A DNA stretch of 12,985 nucleotides, taken from Gallionellaceae bacterium UBA6222. Its GTDB lineage: Bacteria; Pseudomonadota; Gammaproteobacteria; Burkholderiales; Gallionellaceae. Position numbers and translations under genes: made by a program. Positions 7,016 through 12,985 of the stretch are shown one piece after another. A model generated the notes under the pieces. That model ran no database searches, was not told the DNA's origin, and saw only the letters and a program-made list of their open reading frames with translations. Location: NCBI GenBank assembly GCA_002421915.1, contig DISA01000069.1, positions 25,508-38,492 of the forward strand. Direction: 5' to 3'. The stretch's first letter is position 1. Every line of letters starts with the position of its first letter.

Positions 7016-7788
7016 GGTTCGACGTCGTCACGTTGTTCCCCGAGATGTTCGAAGCGATCACCGAGTATGGGGTGACGCGACGGGCAGTAGAGCAGGGCAA
7101 GTTTGCGTTGCAGACGTGGAATCCGCGCGATTTCACCAGTGACAACTACCGCACCATCGACGACCGTCCCTACGGCGGCGGCCCCGGGATGGTGATGTTG
7201 GCGGAACCGCTGGAAAAAGCGATTAGCGCAGCGAAAGCAGCGCAGGCGCAAAGCGGGGCGAAAAAGAGTCGCGTGATCCACCTCTCGCCGCAAGGCAGGC
7301 CGCTCACCCATGAAGTGGTGATGGAGTTGTTGGCGCGGGACGAAGGATTGATATTGCTGGCGAGTCGTTATGAGGGCGTGGATGAGCGCCTGTTGCGCAG
7401 CCTAGTGGATGAAGAGCTTTCCATCGGCGATTATGTGCTGTCCGGTGGCGAGTTGGCGGCAATGGTGGTGATGGACAGCGTGGTGCGGCAGATCCCCGGC
7501 GTATTGGGCGACGATGCATCGGCAGAGCAGGATTCCTTCGTGCAGGGACTGCTGGATTGTCCCCACTACACGCGCCCCGAGGTTTATAACGGCGAGGCGG
7601 TTCCGGAAGTATTGATGTCCGGGCACCACGCCGAGATAGAGAGGTGGCGATTGAAGCAGGCATTAGGCAGGACTGCGGAACGTCGCCCGGATTTGCTGGC
7701 AATACGCCAGTTAACTAAACAGGAAGCTCGGCTACTGGCAGAGTACCAGCAGGAACAAGCATCCGCACAAGAAGAGGAACCAAAATGA
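7012..7788 (+). CDS. trmD: tRNA (guanine-37-N1)-methyltransferase TrmD
   Basis: TrmD methylates G37 next to the anticodon of tRNAs reading CNN and some other codons, using S-adenosylmethionine, and prevents +1 frameshifting. The 258-residue product shows the SPOUT-family trefoil-knot pattern: MRFDVVTLFPEMF at the start, DDRPYGGGPGMVM, HLSPQGRPL, LLASRYEGVDERL, and the SAM-binding knot segment SIGDYVLSGGELA. The C-terminal helical domain has SFVQGLLDCPHYTRP and VLMSGHHAEIERWR. The start is placed at 7012, where it overlaps the rimM stop by 4 bp and matches the universal N-terminus, rather than at an in-frame ATG 30 bases earlier. The end overlaps rplS, again as ATGA (7785-7788). Confidence 0.98.
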   Translation: MRFDVVTLFPEMFEAITEYGVTRRAVEQGKFALQTWNPRDFTSDNYRTIDDRPYGGGPGMVMLAEPLEKAISAAKAAQAQSGAKKSRVIHLSPQGRPLTHEVVMELLARDEGLILLASRYEGVDERLLRSLVDEELSIGDYVLSGGELAAMVVMDSVVRQIPGVLGDDASAEQDSFVQGLLDCPHYTRPEVYNGEAVPEVLMSGHHAEIERWRLKQALGRTAERRPDLLAIRQLTKQEARLLAEYQQEQASAQEEEPK

Positions 7789-8159
7789 ATCTGATCGGCA
7801 TTCTCGAAAAAGAAGAAATCGCCCGTCTGAACAAGACGATCCCCGATTTTGGGCCAGGCGACACCGTCGTGGTCGGCGTGAACGTGATTGAAGGCGAGCG
7901 CAAGCGCGTGCAATCCTTCGAGGGCGTGGTTATCGCCAAGCGCAACAAGGGGCTGAATTCCAGCTTCATCGTGCGCAAAGTATCTTCCGGCGAAGGCGTG
8001 GAACGTACTTTCCAAACTTATTCACCCCTCATCTCCAGCATCGAAGTCAAGCGTCGCGGTGATGTGCGCCGCGCCAAGCTGTACTACCTGCGCGACCGTT
8101 CCGGCAAATCGGCACGGATCAAGGAAAAACTTCCTGCGCGCAAAGTCGCAGCAGTGTAA
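7785..8159 (+). CDS. rplS: 50S ribosomal protein bL19
   Basis: bL19 sits at the 30S-50S interface near the A site. The 124-residue protein has the typical core: IPDFGPGDTVVVGVNV, then RVQSFEGVVIAKRNKG, IVRKVSSGEGVERTF, and RRGDVRRAKLYYLRDRSGKSARIKE. It is a few residues longer than the E. coli protein because of a short basic and alanine-rich tail. A strong ribosome site, AGAGGA, lies about 6 bases before the ATG, inside the end of trmD. The ATG overlaps the trmD stop. The extra Shine-Dalgarno fits the need for much more L19 than TrmD from one mRNA. A rho-independent terminator closes the operon 22 bp downstream. Confidence 0.99.
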   Translation: MNLIGILEKEEIARLNKTIPDFGPGDTVVVGVNVIEGERKRVQSFEGVVIAKRNKGLNSSFIVRKVSSGEGVERTFQTYSPLISSIEVKRRGDVRRAKLYYLRDRSGKSARIKEKLPARKVAAV

Positions 8160-8181
8160 GCAGTTACAGCAGGCAACATGG

Positions 8182-8210
8182 AAAACGGGAGCTTCGGCTC
8201 CCGTTTTTTT
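8182..8210 (+). terminator. Rho-independent terminator of the rpsP-rplS operon
   Basis: AACGGGAGC (8184-8192) pairs perfectly with GCTCCCGTT (8197-8205) around a TTCG tetraloop closed by C-G, the exceptionally stable C(UUCG)G loop. Seven Ts (8204-8210) follow the GC stem. The upstream As (8182-8185) can pair with the Ts, so it may also work in reverse. Confidence 0.93.
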
Positions 8211-8285
8211 GGCCTCGGATTCGTCAATATTCATGGGCTATGCGGGTAGCAAAGCAGATTTCCACATTTCAGATATGATGCGCGC

Positions 8286-8747
8286 ATGAAATATCAAGCC
8301 ATCATATCCGCCCCGTTCGGCAAGCTCGGCATTCGTTGTTCCGACACGGATTTGTTGGGTATCGAGTTCTTGCCGCAGGCCACGAAGCCCCAGGCACCGA
8401 CTGGTGAAATGGCGAAAACGATCTGCCAGGAACTGGATGCCTACCTCGCTGATCCGCAGCATGAGATAGACCTGCCCTTCGAACTCGGTGGCACCCACCA
8501 CCAGTGCAATGTATGGCAAGCGATGCTGGCCATTCCCAGTGGGCAGACGCAAAGCTATGGTGAGTTGGCTGCAAAGCTGGGCTCCAGTGCGCAGGCCGTT
8601 GGCCAGGCGTGCGGTAGCAATCCAATTCCCATCGTTATTCCCTGTCATCGCGTGGTGGGCAAGAGCGGTTTGGGCGGGTTCATGAACCATGCAGAGGGCG
8701 ACGCGTTGGATATCAAACGCTGGCTGCTGGCCCATGAACGACGCTGA
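8286..8747 (+). CDS. ogt: Methylated-DNA--[protein]-cysteine S-methyltransferase
   Basis: This is a suicide DNA-repair protein that takes alkyl groups from O6-alkylguanine onto its own cysteine. The 153-residue product has the catalytic motif IPCHRV with acceptor C120, the preceding NP (112-113) with the hinge asparagine, and a C-terminal WLLAHE. The N-terminal domain is short and divergent, as in Ogt rather than Ada. The usual arginine finger of the recognition helix (ARAVG in human and E. coli proteins) reads AQAVG here, with Q103 from codon CAG at 8592-8594, and the loop before it is two residues shorter. Repair is therefore plausible but possibly altered. There is no Shine-Dalgarno. TATGAT at 8274-8279 would put a transcription start at about the ATG, so a leaderless mRNA is possible. 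The gene overlaps xerD by 14 bp. Confidence 0.93.
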   Translation: MKYQAIISAPFGKLGIRCSDTDLLGIEFLPQATKPQAPTGEMAKTICQELDAYLADPQHEIDLPFELGGTHHQCNVWQAMLAIPSGQTQSYGELAAKLGSSAQAVGQACGSNPIPIVIPCHRVVGKSGLGGFMNHAEGDALDIKRWLLAHERR

Positions 8748-9630
8748 TCTGCTCGATGAATTCAGCGATGCGCTGTGGTTGGAAGACGGCCTGTCGCGCA
8801 ACACTCTGGAGAGCTACCGCCGCGATCTGGACAAATTTGCGGACTGGCTGGGGCAACAGCGCGGATGCAGATTGGAAGCGGCCACCCATGCGGATATACA
8901 GGGCTTTCTTGCGCATCTGGTGAGCGGCGAAAAAGCCAAAGCCACCTCCACCTCGCGCGCCATCTCCAGTCTCAAGCGCCTGTTCCGCTACCTGCTGCGG
9001 CAAAATAAAATCACGGTTGATCCGACCCTGCAAATCGCCACACCCAAGCTGCCGCGCAGCCTGCCCAAGAGCCTTACCGAAGAAGATGTGGAGTTGCTGC
9101 TGAATGCGCCGAATGTGGAAACACCGCTCGGGATACGCGATCGCACCATGCTGGAAGTACTGTATGCCAGCGGCCTGCGCGTGTCCGAACTGGTCGGGCT
9201 GCTGATTATGCGGGTCAGCCTGAACGAAGGCGTGGTGCGGGTGATGGGCAAGGGCAGCAAGGAGCGTCTGGTGCCGCTGGGCGAGGAGGCGCTGGACTGG
9301 GTCAGGCGTTATCTTGTGGAGGCGCGTCCCGCATTGCTCTCCGGGAAGATGAGTGATGCGCTGTTCGTCACCCAGCGCGGTGAAGCGATGACGCGGCAGA
9401 TGTTCTGGTATCTGATCAAGAAGCACGCCAGGAAAGGCGGACTGCACAAACCGCTCTCACCGCACACCCTGCGCCATGCTTTTGCCACGCACTTGCTCAA
9501 TCACGGCGCGGATTTGCGCGTGGTGCAGATGTTGCTGGGACATTCAGATATCGCCACGACGCAGATTTACACGCATGTGGCGCGGGAACGATTGAAGCAG
9601 CTGCACGCGAAACACCATCCAAGAGGTTGA
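8734..9630 (+). CDS. xerD: Site-specific tyrosine recombinase XerD
   Basis: XerD acts with XerC at dif, under FtsK control, to resolve chromosome dimers at the division septum. From the ATG at 8734 the protein is 298 residues, equal to E. coli XerD. The N-terminal SAM-like core-binding domain covers about residues 5-90. The catalytic domain has all family residues: R149 (ASGLRVSEL), K173 (MGKGSKERLVPLG), H244 and R247 (SPHTLRHAFATHLL), H270 (LLGHSDIATTQ) and nucleophile Y279 (IYTHV). The longer open frame from 8689 is not used because those residues are shadow translation inside ogt. The start has no clear Shine-Dalgarno, so translation may be coupled to ogt. Residue agreement favours XerD over XerC or a phage integrase. 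Confidence 0.95.
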   Translation: MNDADLLDEFSDALWLEDGLSRNTLESYRRDLDKFADWLGQQRGCRLEAATHADIQGFLAHLVSGEKAKATSTSRAISSLKRLFRYLLRQNKITVDPTLQIATPKLPRSLPKSLTEEDVELLLNAPNVETPLGIRDRTMLEVLYASGLRVSELVGLLIMRVSLNEGVVRVMGKGSKERLVPLGEEALDWVRRYLVEARPALLSGKMSDALFVTQRGEAMTRQMFWYLIKKHARKGGLHKPLSPHTLRHAFATHLLNHGADLRVVQMLLGHSDIATTQIYTHVARERLKQLHAKHHPRG

Positions 9631-9809
9631 ACCTGCTGCGTGACCGGATTGCAGCGTTACACGGTGCTCGCTTGGAAAGGGGGTGCGTGGCTACGACATA
9701 ACCTGAAGGTTACTCTTCGCCGAAACTCGCGAAGCTCGTTTTCTTCGTCGCTGTGCTCCGTGCGCCTTGCACTCCGGCCACTCGCGACGGTTCAAACTGT
9801 TTAAACTGG
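9631..9809. other. Intergenic stretch between xerD and tRNA-Ala; possible repeat
   Basis: No gene is supported in these 179 bp between the two converging transcripts. There is a small perfect hairpin, TAACC-TGAA-GGTTA (9699-9712), without a U-tract. A second one is CTTCGC (9715-9720) with GCGAAG (9729-9734). The segment from about 9713 to 9798 read on the minus strand (containing GGAGTGCAAGGCGCACGGAG) has the look of a dispersed intergenic repeat. No copy of the tRNA 3' end is present that would mark an integration site. Confidence 0.4.
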
Positions 9810-9885
9810 TGGTGGAGGTGATCAGGATCGAACTGACGACCTTCTGATTGCGAACCAGACGCTCTCCCAACTGAGCTACACCCCC
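9810..9885 (-). tRNA. tRNA-Ala, anticodon CGC
   Basis: The minus strand folds into a complete 76-base cloverleaf. The acceptor stem GGGGGTG pairs with CACCTCC and includes the G3-U70 wobble that identifies alanine tRNAs. The D arm is GCTC/GAGC with loop AGTTGGGA. The anticodon arm TCTGG-TTCGCAA-TCAGA puts CGC at positions 34-36, reading GCG. The variable loop is AGGTC, and the T arm GTCAG-TTCGATC-CTGAT has one G-U pair. The discriminator is A73 and CCA is encoded (9812-9810), followed at once by a second CCA (9809-9807). It stands alone, diverging from rpiA and converging on xerD. Confidence 0.96.
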
Positions 9886-9897
9886 ACTGCGGGGCGC

Positions 9898-9926
9898 ATC
9901 CTAAATGCAAATGAGTAGTTTGGGAA
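9898..9926 (-). promoter_or_regulatory. Promoter of the tRNA-Ala gene
   Basis: On the minus strand a -35-like TTCCCA (9926-9921, four of six consensus bases) and a -10-like TAGGAT (9903-9898) are 17 bases apart. GCGCCCCGC follows before the tRNA 5' end, 12 bases beyond the -10. The GC-rich discriminator is typical of stringently controlled stable-RNA promoters and resembles the rpsP one. Confidence 0.5.
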
Positions 9927-9957
9927 GGGCGACCGTGTTCCTAAACAGCACAATTCC

Positions 9958-9966
9958 TGCAATAAT
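9958..9966 (+). promoter_or_regulatory. Possible extended -10 promoter for rpiA
   Basis: TGCAATAAT (9958-9966) fits the TGn-extended -10 pattern, with AATAAT differing from consensus at one base. The -35 region (TTCCTA, 9938-9943, 17 bases upstream) is weak, as extended -10 promoters allow. It would give a leader of about 33 bases containing the GAGG ribosome site of rpiA (9995-9998). Confidence 0.35.
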
Positions 9967-10005
9967 CCGGCGCACGACAAGAATCCACTGAATAGAGGCT
10001 GCATC

Positions 10006-10671
10006 ATGACCATGACTCAAGACGATATGAAACGCGCAGTCGCCCAAGCGGCGGTTGCTTATGTGCCGAACGACTGCATCGTAGGGGTGGGCACCGGCTC
10101 CACGGCCAATTTTTTTATTGATGAATTGGTGAAGATTAAAGGCAAGATTCGCGGCGCCGTGGCCAGCTCGGAGGCTTCGGCCAAGCGCTTGCAGGGGCAC
10201 GGTATCGAGGTGCTTTCGCTGAATGATGCGGGTGATCTGCCGGTGTATGTGGATGGTGCGGATGAAATCACGCGCCACATGCACATGATCAAAGGCGGCG
10301 GCGGCGCGCTGACGCGGGAAAAGATCGTGGCGGCGGCGAGCAAGAAATTCATTTGCGTGTGCGATGCCAGCAAACTGGTGGATGTGCTGGGCAAGTTTCC
10401 ATTGCCGATCGAGGTGATCCCGATGGCGCGCAGTTACATCGCGCGCGAGGTGGTGAAGCTGGGCGGGCAGCCAAAATTGCGCGAGGGTTTTACCACCGAT
10501 AACGGCAATGTCATTCTGGACGTGCATAATCTGCAGATCATGAATCCGGTCGAGCTGGAAACTTTGCTCAACCAGCTGCCGGGTGTGGTTACCAACGGCT
10601 TGTTCGCGCGCCGCGGGGCCGATGTCCTGCTGCTGGGCACGCCACAGGGTGTGCAGACGCTGACGGTGTAA
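10006..10671 (+). CDS. rpiA: Ribose-5-phosphate isomerase A
   Basis: RpiA interconverts ribose-5-phosphate and ribulose-5-phosphate in the pentose phosphate pathway and, in autotrophs, in the regenerative half of the Calvin cycle. The 221-residue protein has the phosphate-binding loop GVGTGSTANFF (27-37), the catalytic DGADEI segment with D83 and D86, K96 in IKGGGGALTREK, and the general base E105. These correspond to D81, D84, K94 and E103 of the E. coli enzyme. The ATG at 10006 has GAGG 7 bases upstream, better placed than for the in-frame ATG at 10012. phoU follows after 63 bp with no clear promoter or terminator between, so co-transcription is possible. Confidence 0.98.
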   Translation: MTMTQDDMKRAVAQAAVAYVPNDCIVGVGTGSTANFFIDELVKIKGKIRGAVASSEASAKRLQGHGIEVLSLNDAGDLPVYVDGADEITRHMHMIKGGGGALTREKIVAAASKKFICVCDASKLVDVLGKFPLPIEVIPMARSYIAREVVKLGGQPKLREGFTTDNGNVILDVHNLQIMNPVELETLLNQLPGVVTNGLFARRGADVLLLGTPQGVQTLTV

Positions 10672-10734
10672 CAAAAATTTAACTTCGGCAAGCTAGCATC
10701 GCGCACTAACCCTAATCCCCCCTGAAAGAAAAAC

Positions 10735-11442
10735 ATGGCCAATAGCGAACATACCTCGAAACAATTTGATGCCGAACTGGAGGCGGTGCGTGCCCGCGTG
10801 TTGCAGATGGGTGGCCTGGTTGAGAGCCAGATTAGGCTGGCTGTCGATTCGCTGGTGAATGGCGATGTGGCGCTGATGAGCAGGGTGATCGAGGATGACC
10901 ATCGTGTGAACGCGATGGAGGTAGAGATCGACGAAAGCTGCAACCGCATTCTGGTGCGGCGGCAGCCGGCGGCGGGTGACTTGCGCATGGTGATGACGGT
11001 GATCAAGACCATCACCGATCTTGAGCGCATCGGCGATGAGGCGGAAAAAATCGCGCGCATGGCCAAACTGCTGTCGCAGAAGGAGCGTCTGCATCTGCCG
11101 CGTTATAACGAGCTCATGCGGGCCGCGGAAATTGCACTCGATATGCTGCGCAAATCGCTGGATGCGTTTGCGCGGCTCGATCTGGCCACGGCGGCAACGG
11201 TGGTGCGCCAGGACGAATTGGTGGACGAGGAATTCCGCACCATCATGCGCTACCTGATTACTTTCATGATGGAAGACCCGCGCACCATCTCCACCTCGCT
11301 CGAGATTCTGTTCGTGGCGAAAGCGATTGAACGCATCGGTGACCACGCCAAGAACATGTCCGAATATGTGGTCTATATGGTCAAGGGGCGCGACGTGCGT
11401 CATGTGACCGTTGAGGAAATCGAACGCGAAGTCAGGCAGTAA
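10735..11442 (+). CDS. phoU: Phosphate-signalling protein PhoU
   Basis: PhoU is a cytoplasmic metal-binding protein that damps PhoR/PhoB signalling and phosphate uptake through Pst. The 235-residue, largely helical protein shows two copies of the three-helix PhoU repeat. The first has LRMVMTVIKTITDLERIGDEAEKI and the second FVAKAIERIGDHAKNM, each with the ERIGD metal-cluster signature. The length is the family's usual 230-240. The usual pstSCAB partners are absent from this window; the gene sits between rpiA and ppx. There is only a purine-rich AAAGAAAA stretch before the ATG. No Pho box (repeated CTGTCAT-like sites) is visible upstream, so PhoB control is not indicated by what I can see. Confidence 0.96.
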   Translation: MANSEHTSKQFDAELEAVRARVLQMGGLVESQIRLAVDSLVNGDVALMSRVIEDDHRVNAMEVEIDESCNRILVRRQPAAGDLRMVMTVIKTITDLERIGDEAEKIARMAKLLSQKERLHLPRYNELMRAAEIALDMLRKSLDAFARLDLATAATVVRQDELVDEEFRTIMRYLITFMMEDPRTISTSLEILFVAKAIERIGDHAKNMSEYVVYMVKGRDVRHVTVEEIEREVRQ

Positions 11443-11460
11443 CTTCTCTCACGCCCTCCC

Positions 11461-12939
11461 GTGCAACGCCAACCACTTCTTGCCGCCGTCGATCTGGGCT
11501 CGAACAGTTTTCGCCTGCAGGTCGCGCGGGTTGAAAATGACCAGCTCTACATGCTTGACGGCCTGCGCGAGGCGGTGCGGCTGGCGGCAGGGCTGAGGGA
11601 AGACAAGCTGCTGGATCAGGATGCCCAGCAGCGTGGCCTGTACTGTCTGGAGAAATTTGGCGAACGCCTGCGTGATTTGCCGCACGAAGCAGTGCGCGCG
11701 GTAGCGACCAACACCCTGCGTGTAGCCAAAAACGCGCCGGAGTTCCTGCAACAGGCCGAAGCGGCACTCGGTTTTCCCATCGAAGTGATCGCCGGACGCG
11801 AGGAGGCGCGCCTGATTTATCTGGGTGTCGCGCAGGGCTTGCCGCACGGCGAGGAACGGCGCCTGGTGATGGATATCGGTGGGGGCTCGACCGAGTTTAT
11901 CCTTGGCCGGGACTTGCAGCCGACGCAGCTGGAGAGCCTGTACATGGGTTGTGTCAGCTATACCGCACAATTCTTCCCGGATGGAAAAATCACCAAATCC
12001 AGTCTCAAGCAGGCGGAGCTGGCAGCGCGTAACGAATTGCAAAGCATCGTGACGGAGTACGCCCCCGAACATTGGGACATTGCACTGGGTTCGTCCGGCA
12101 CGGCACGGGTGGTCAACGATGTGCTGGAACAGAATGGTTTCAGTGCGGGCGGCATTACGCGTGACGGACTCGAAAACTTGCGCATCCAACTACTGAAGGC
12201 GGGCGATGCCGGCAAGCTGGAGCTGGCCGGACTCAAACCGGACCGCGTGCCGGTGCTGGCCGGCGGATTCGCCATCATGTATGCGGCGTTCTGCGAGTTG
12301 AAGATCGAACAGATGCGCCCGGCATTGGGTGCGCTGCGCGAGGGCGTGTTGTATGACCTGCTGGGACGTTTCTCCCACAACGATATGCGCGAGGCGACGG
12401 TGCGACAATTCATGCGCCGCTATCATGTCGATCATCCGCAGGCAGTGCGCGTCAGCACCTTGGCCTGTGGACTGGCACGACAATTCCTGGGTGACATATT
12501 TGACGAGGAAGAAGAGCGACATCTGCGCTGGGCGGCGCAGCTGCACGAGGTTGGCATCAGCGTGGCGCACAATGCCTATCACAAGCATACCGCCTATATT
12601 CTGGCGAATGCCGATATGCCGGGGTTCTCGCGCAAATCACAGCAGCATCTGAGCATGCTTGCGCTCGCCCACCGGGGCAATCTGGAAAAAGTCCGCAACC
12701 AGTTGGGTGTCATGCGCGATCAGGCTCTGGTGATGTCATTCCGGCTGGCGGTATTGTTCTATCGCAACCGCAGCGAGGTCGAACTGCCTGAAATGCAGGT
12801 TCAATTTAGCGGTACAAAATTTCGGCTGACCCTGGCGCAAGAGTGGCTGGCGCAAAATCCGCTGACCGAGACTGCACTGGGTGACGAAGCGAAACGCTGG
12901 AAAATATTGGACATCAGCGTGCAAATCGACGGTGCATGA
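11461..12939 (+). CDS. ppx: Exopolyphosphatase (Ppx/GppA family)
   Basis: Ppx releases phosphate from the ends of polyphosphate; the related GppA hydrolyses pppGpp. The 492-residue protein has the ASKHA ATPase-type fold: AAVDLGSNSFRL at the start with D11, the catalytic segment AGREEARLIYLG (111-122), and phosphate-binding DIGGGSTEFI (138-147). An HD-like helical domain occupies the C-terminal part, with LHEVGISVAHNAYHKHTAYI and LALAHRG. The length and this C-terminal domain favour Ppx. Translation starts at a GTG (11461) with no Shine-Dalgarno; the sequence between the phoU stop and the GTG is pyrimidine-rich. With an 18-bp gap the two genes are most likely one operon, joining phosphate sensing with polyphosphate turnover. 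Starting later would remove the nucleotide-binding DLGSNS motif. Confidence 0.95.
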   Translation: MQRQPLLAAVDLGSNSFRLQVARVENDQLYMLDGLREAVRLAAGLREDKLLDQDAQQRGLYCLEKFGERLRDLPHEAVRAVATNTLRVAKNAPEFLQQAEAALGFPIEVIAGREEARLIYLGVAQGLPHGEERRLVMDIGGGSTEFILGRDLQPTQLESLYMGCVSYTAQFFPDGKITKSSLKQAELAARNELQSIVTEYAPEHWDIALGSSGTARVVNDVLEQNGFSAGGITRDGLENLRIQLLKAGDAGKLELAGLKPDRVPVLAGGFAIMYAAFCELKIEQMRPALGALREGVLYDLLGRFSHNDMREATVRQFMRRYHVDHPQAVRVSTLACGLARQFLGDIFDEEEERHLRWAAQLHEVGISVAHNAYHKHTAYILANADMPGFSRKSQQHLSMLALAHRGNLEKVRNQLGVMRDQALVMSFRLAVLFYRNRSEVELPEMQVQFSGTKFRLTLAQEWLAQNPLTETALGDEAKRWKILDISVQIDGA

Positions 12940-12963
12940 ATTACGTGTCATGTTGCAACCAAA

Positions 12964-12979
12964 GTCCGGGTTCCCGGAC
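12964..12979 (+). terminator. GC-rich hairpin after ppx, possible terminator
   Basis: GTCCGG (12964-12969) pairs perfectly with CCGGAC (12974-12979) around a GTTC loop, 25 bp after the ppx stop. Only GTTCGG follows before the window ends, so a U-tract cannot be seen and termination is a guess. Confidence 0.35.
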
Positions 12980-12985
12980 GTTCGG

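Noticed and set aside
8734..9885. Tyrosine recombinase next to a tRNA gene, suggesting an integrated island
   Set aside because: The recombinase is a full XerD with the exact length and catalytic residues of the housekeeping enzyme. There is no duplicated tRNA end, and the flanking genes are core genes.
9710..9910. 66-residue minus-strand reading frame across the tRNA
   Set aside because: It is the translation of the tRNA-Ala gene and its trailer (the CSSVGRASGSQ type of false protein), a well-known annotation artefact.
9901..10674. 257-residue reading frame antisense to rpiA
   Set aside because: It mirrors the rpiA codons, as expected in GC-rich DNA, and shows no protein family features.
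10672..10734. Pho box before phoU
   Set aside because: No pair of CTGTCAT-like 7-mers spaced by 4 bases is present in the 63-bp gap.
10693..11403. 236-residue reading frame antisense to phoU
   Set aside because: It is histidine- and glutamine-rich shadow translation of a clear phoU gene; nothing suggests it is expressed.

Overview
The window is a dense stretch of housekeeping chromosome. It looks like a betaproteobacterium of roughly 57-60% GC by eye. The gene contents (homodimeric-type AceE, a CbbY-type sugar phosphatase, the rpsP-rimM-trmD-rplS cluster, YpjD beside ffh, and a phoU-ppx pair) fit the Nitrosomonadales, for example an autotrophic iron or ammonia oxidiser such as the Gallionellaceae. 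That placement is inference from protein resemblance. CbbY is the one gene that hints at Calvin-cycle autotrophy.

Left block, minus strand (5185 down to 1): ffh (SRP GTPase), then a 67-bp imperfect inverted repeat that touches the ffh stop codon, then cbbY, ilvA, fau (5-formyl-THF cyclo-ligase) and the first 273 codons of aceE, which runs off the left edge. cbbY and ilvA overlap by an ATGA, and fau and aceE are 2 bp apart. These four genes look like one transcription unit serving central carbon, branched-chain amino acid and one-carbon metabolism.

Middle block, plus strand (5340-8210): ypjD (CcsA/CcmC-like membrane protein), divergent from ffh, then the ribosome and tRNA-maturation operon rpsP-rimM-trmD-rplS. 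The operon has a recognisable promoter in front, ATGA overlaps at rimM/trmD and trmD/rplS, and a strong UUCG-loop terminator behind.

Right block: ogt (O6-alkylguanine-DNA methyltransferase) overlaps xerD (chromosome-dimer resolution recombinase) on the plus strand. A tRNA-Ala(CGC) gene with its own promoter follows on the minus strand, then rpiA, phoU and ppx on the plus strand. A perfect GC-rich hairpin lies just inside the right edge.

I found no mobile element with coding capacity, no CRISPR array, no defence island and no gene of unknown function. The points worth a second look are small: the inverted repeat that supplies the ffh stop, an Ogt lacking its arginine finger, a tRNA gene with an encoded CCACCA end, a possible interspersed repeat downstream of that tRNA, and a 13-mer promoter/discriminator box found twice.
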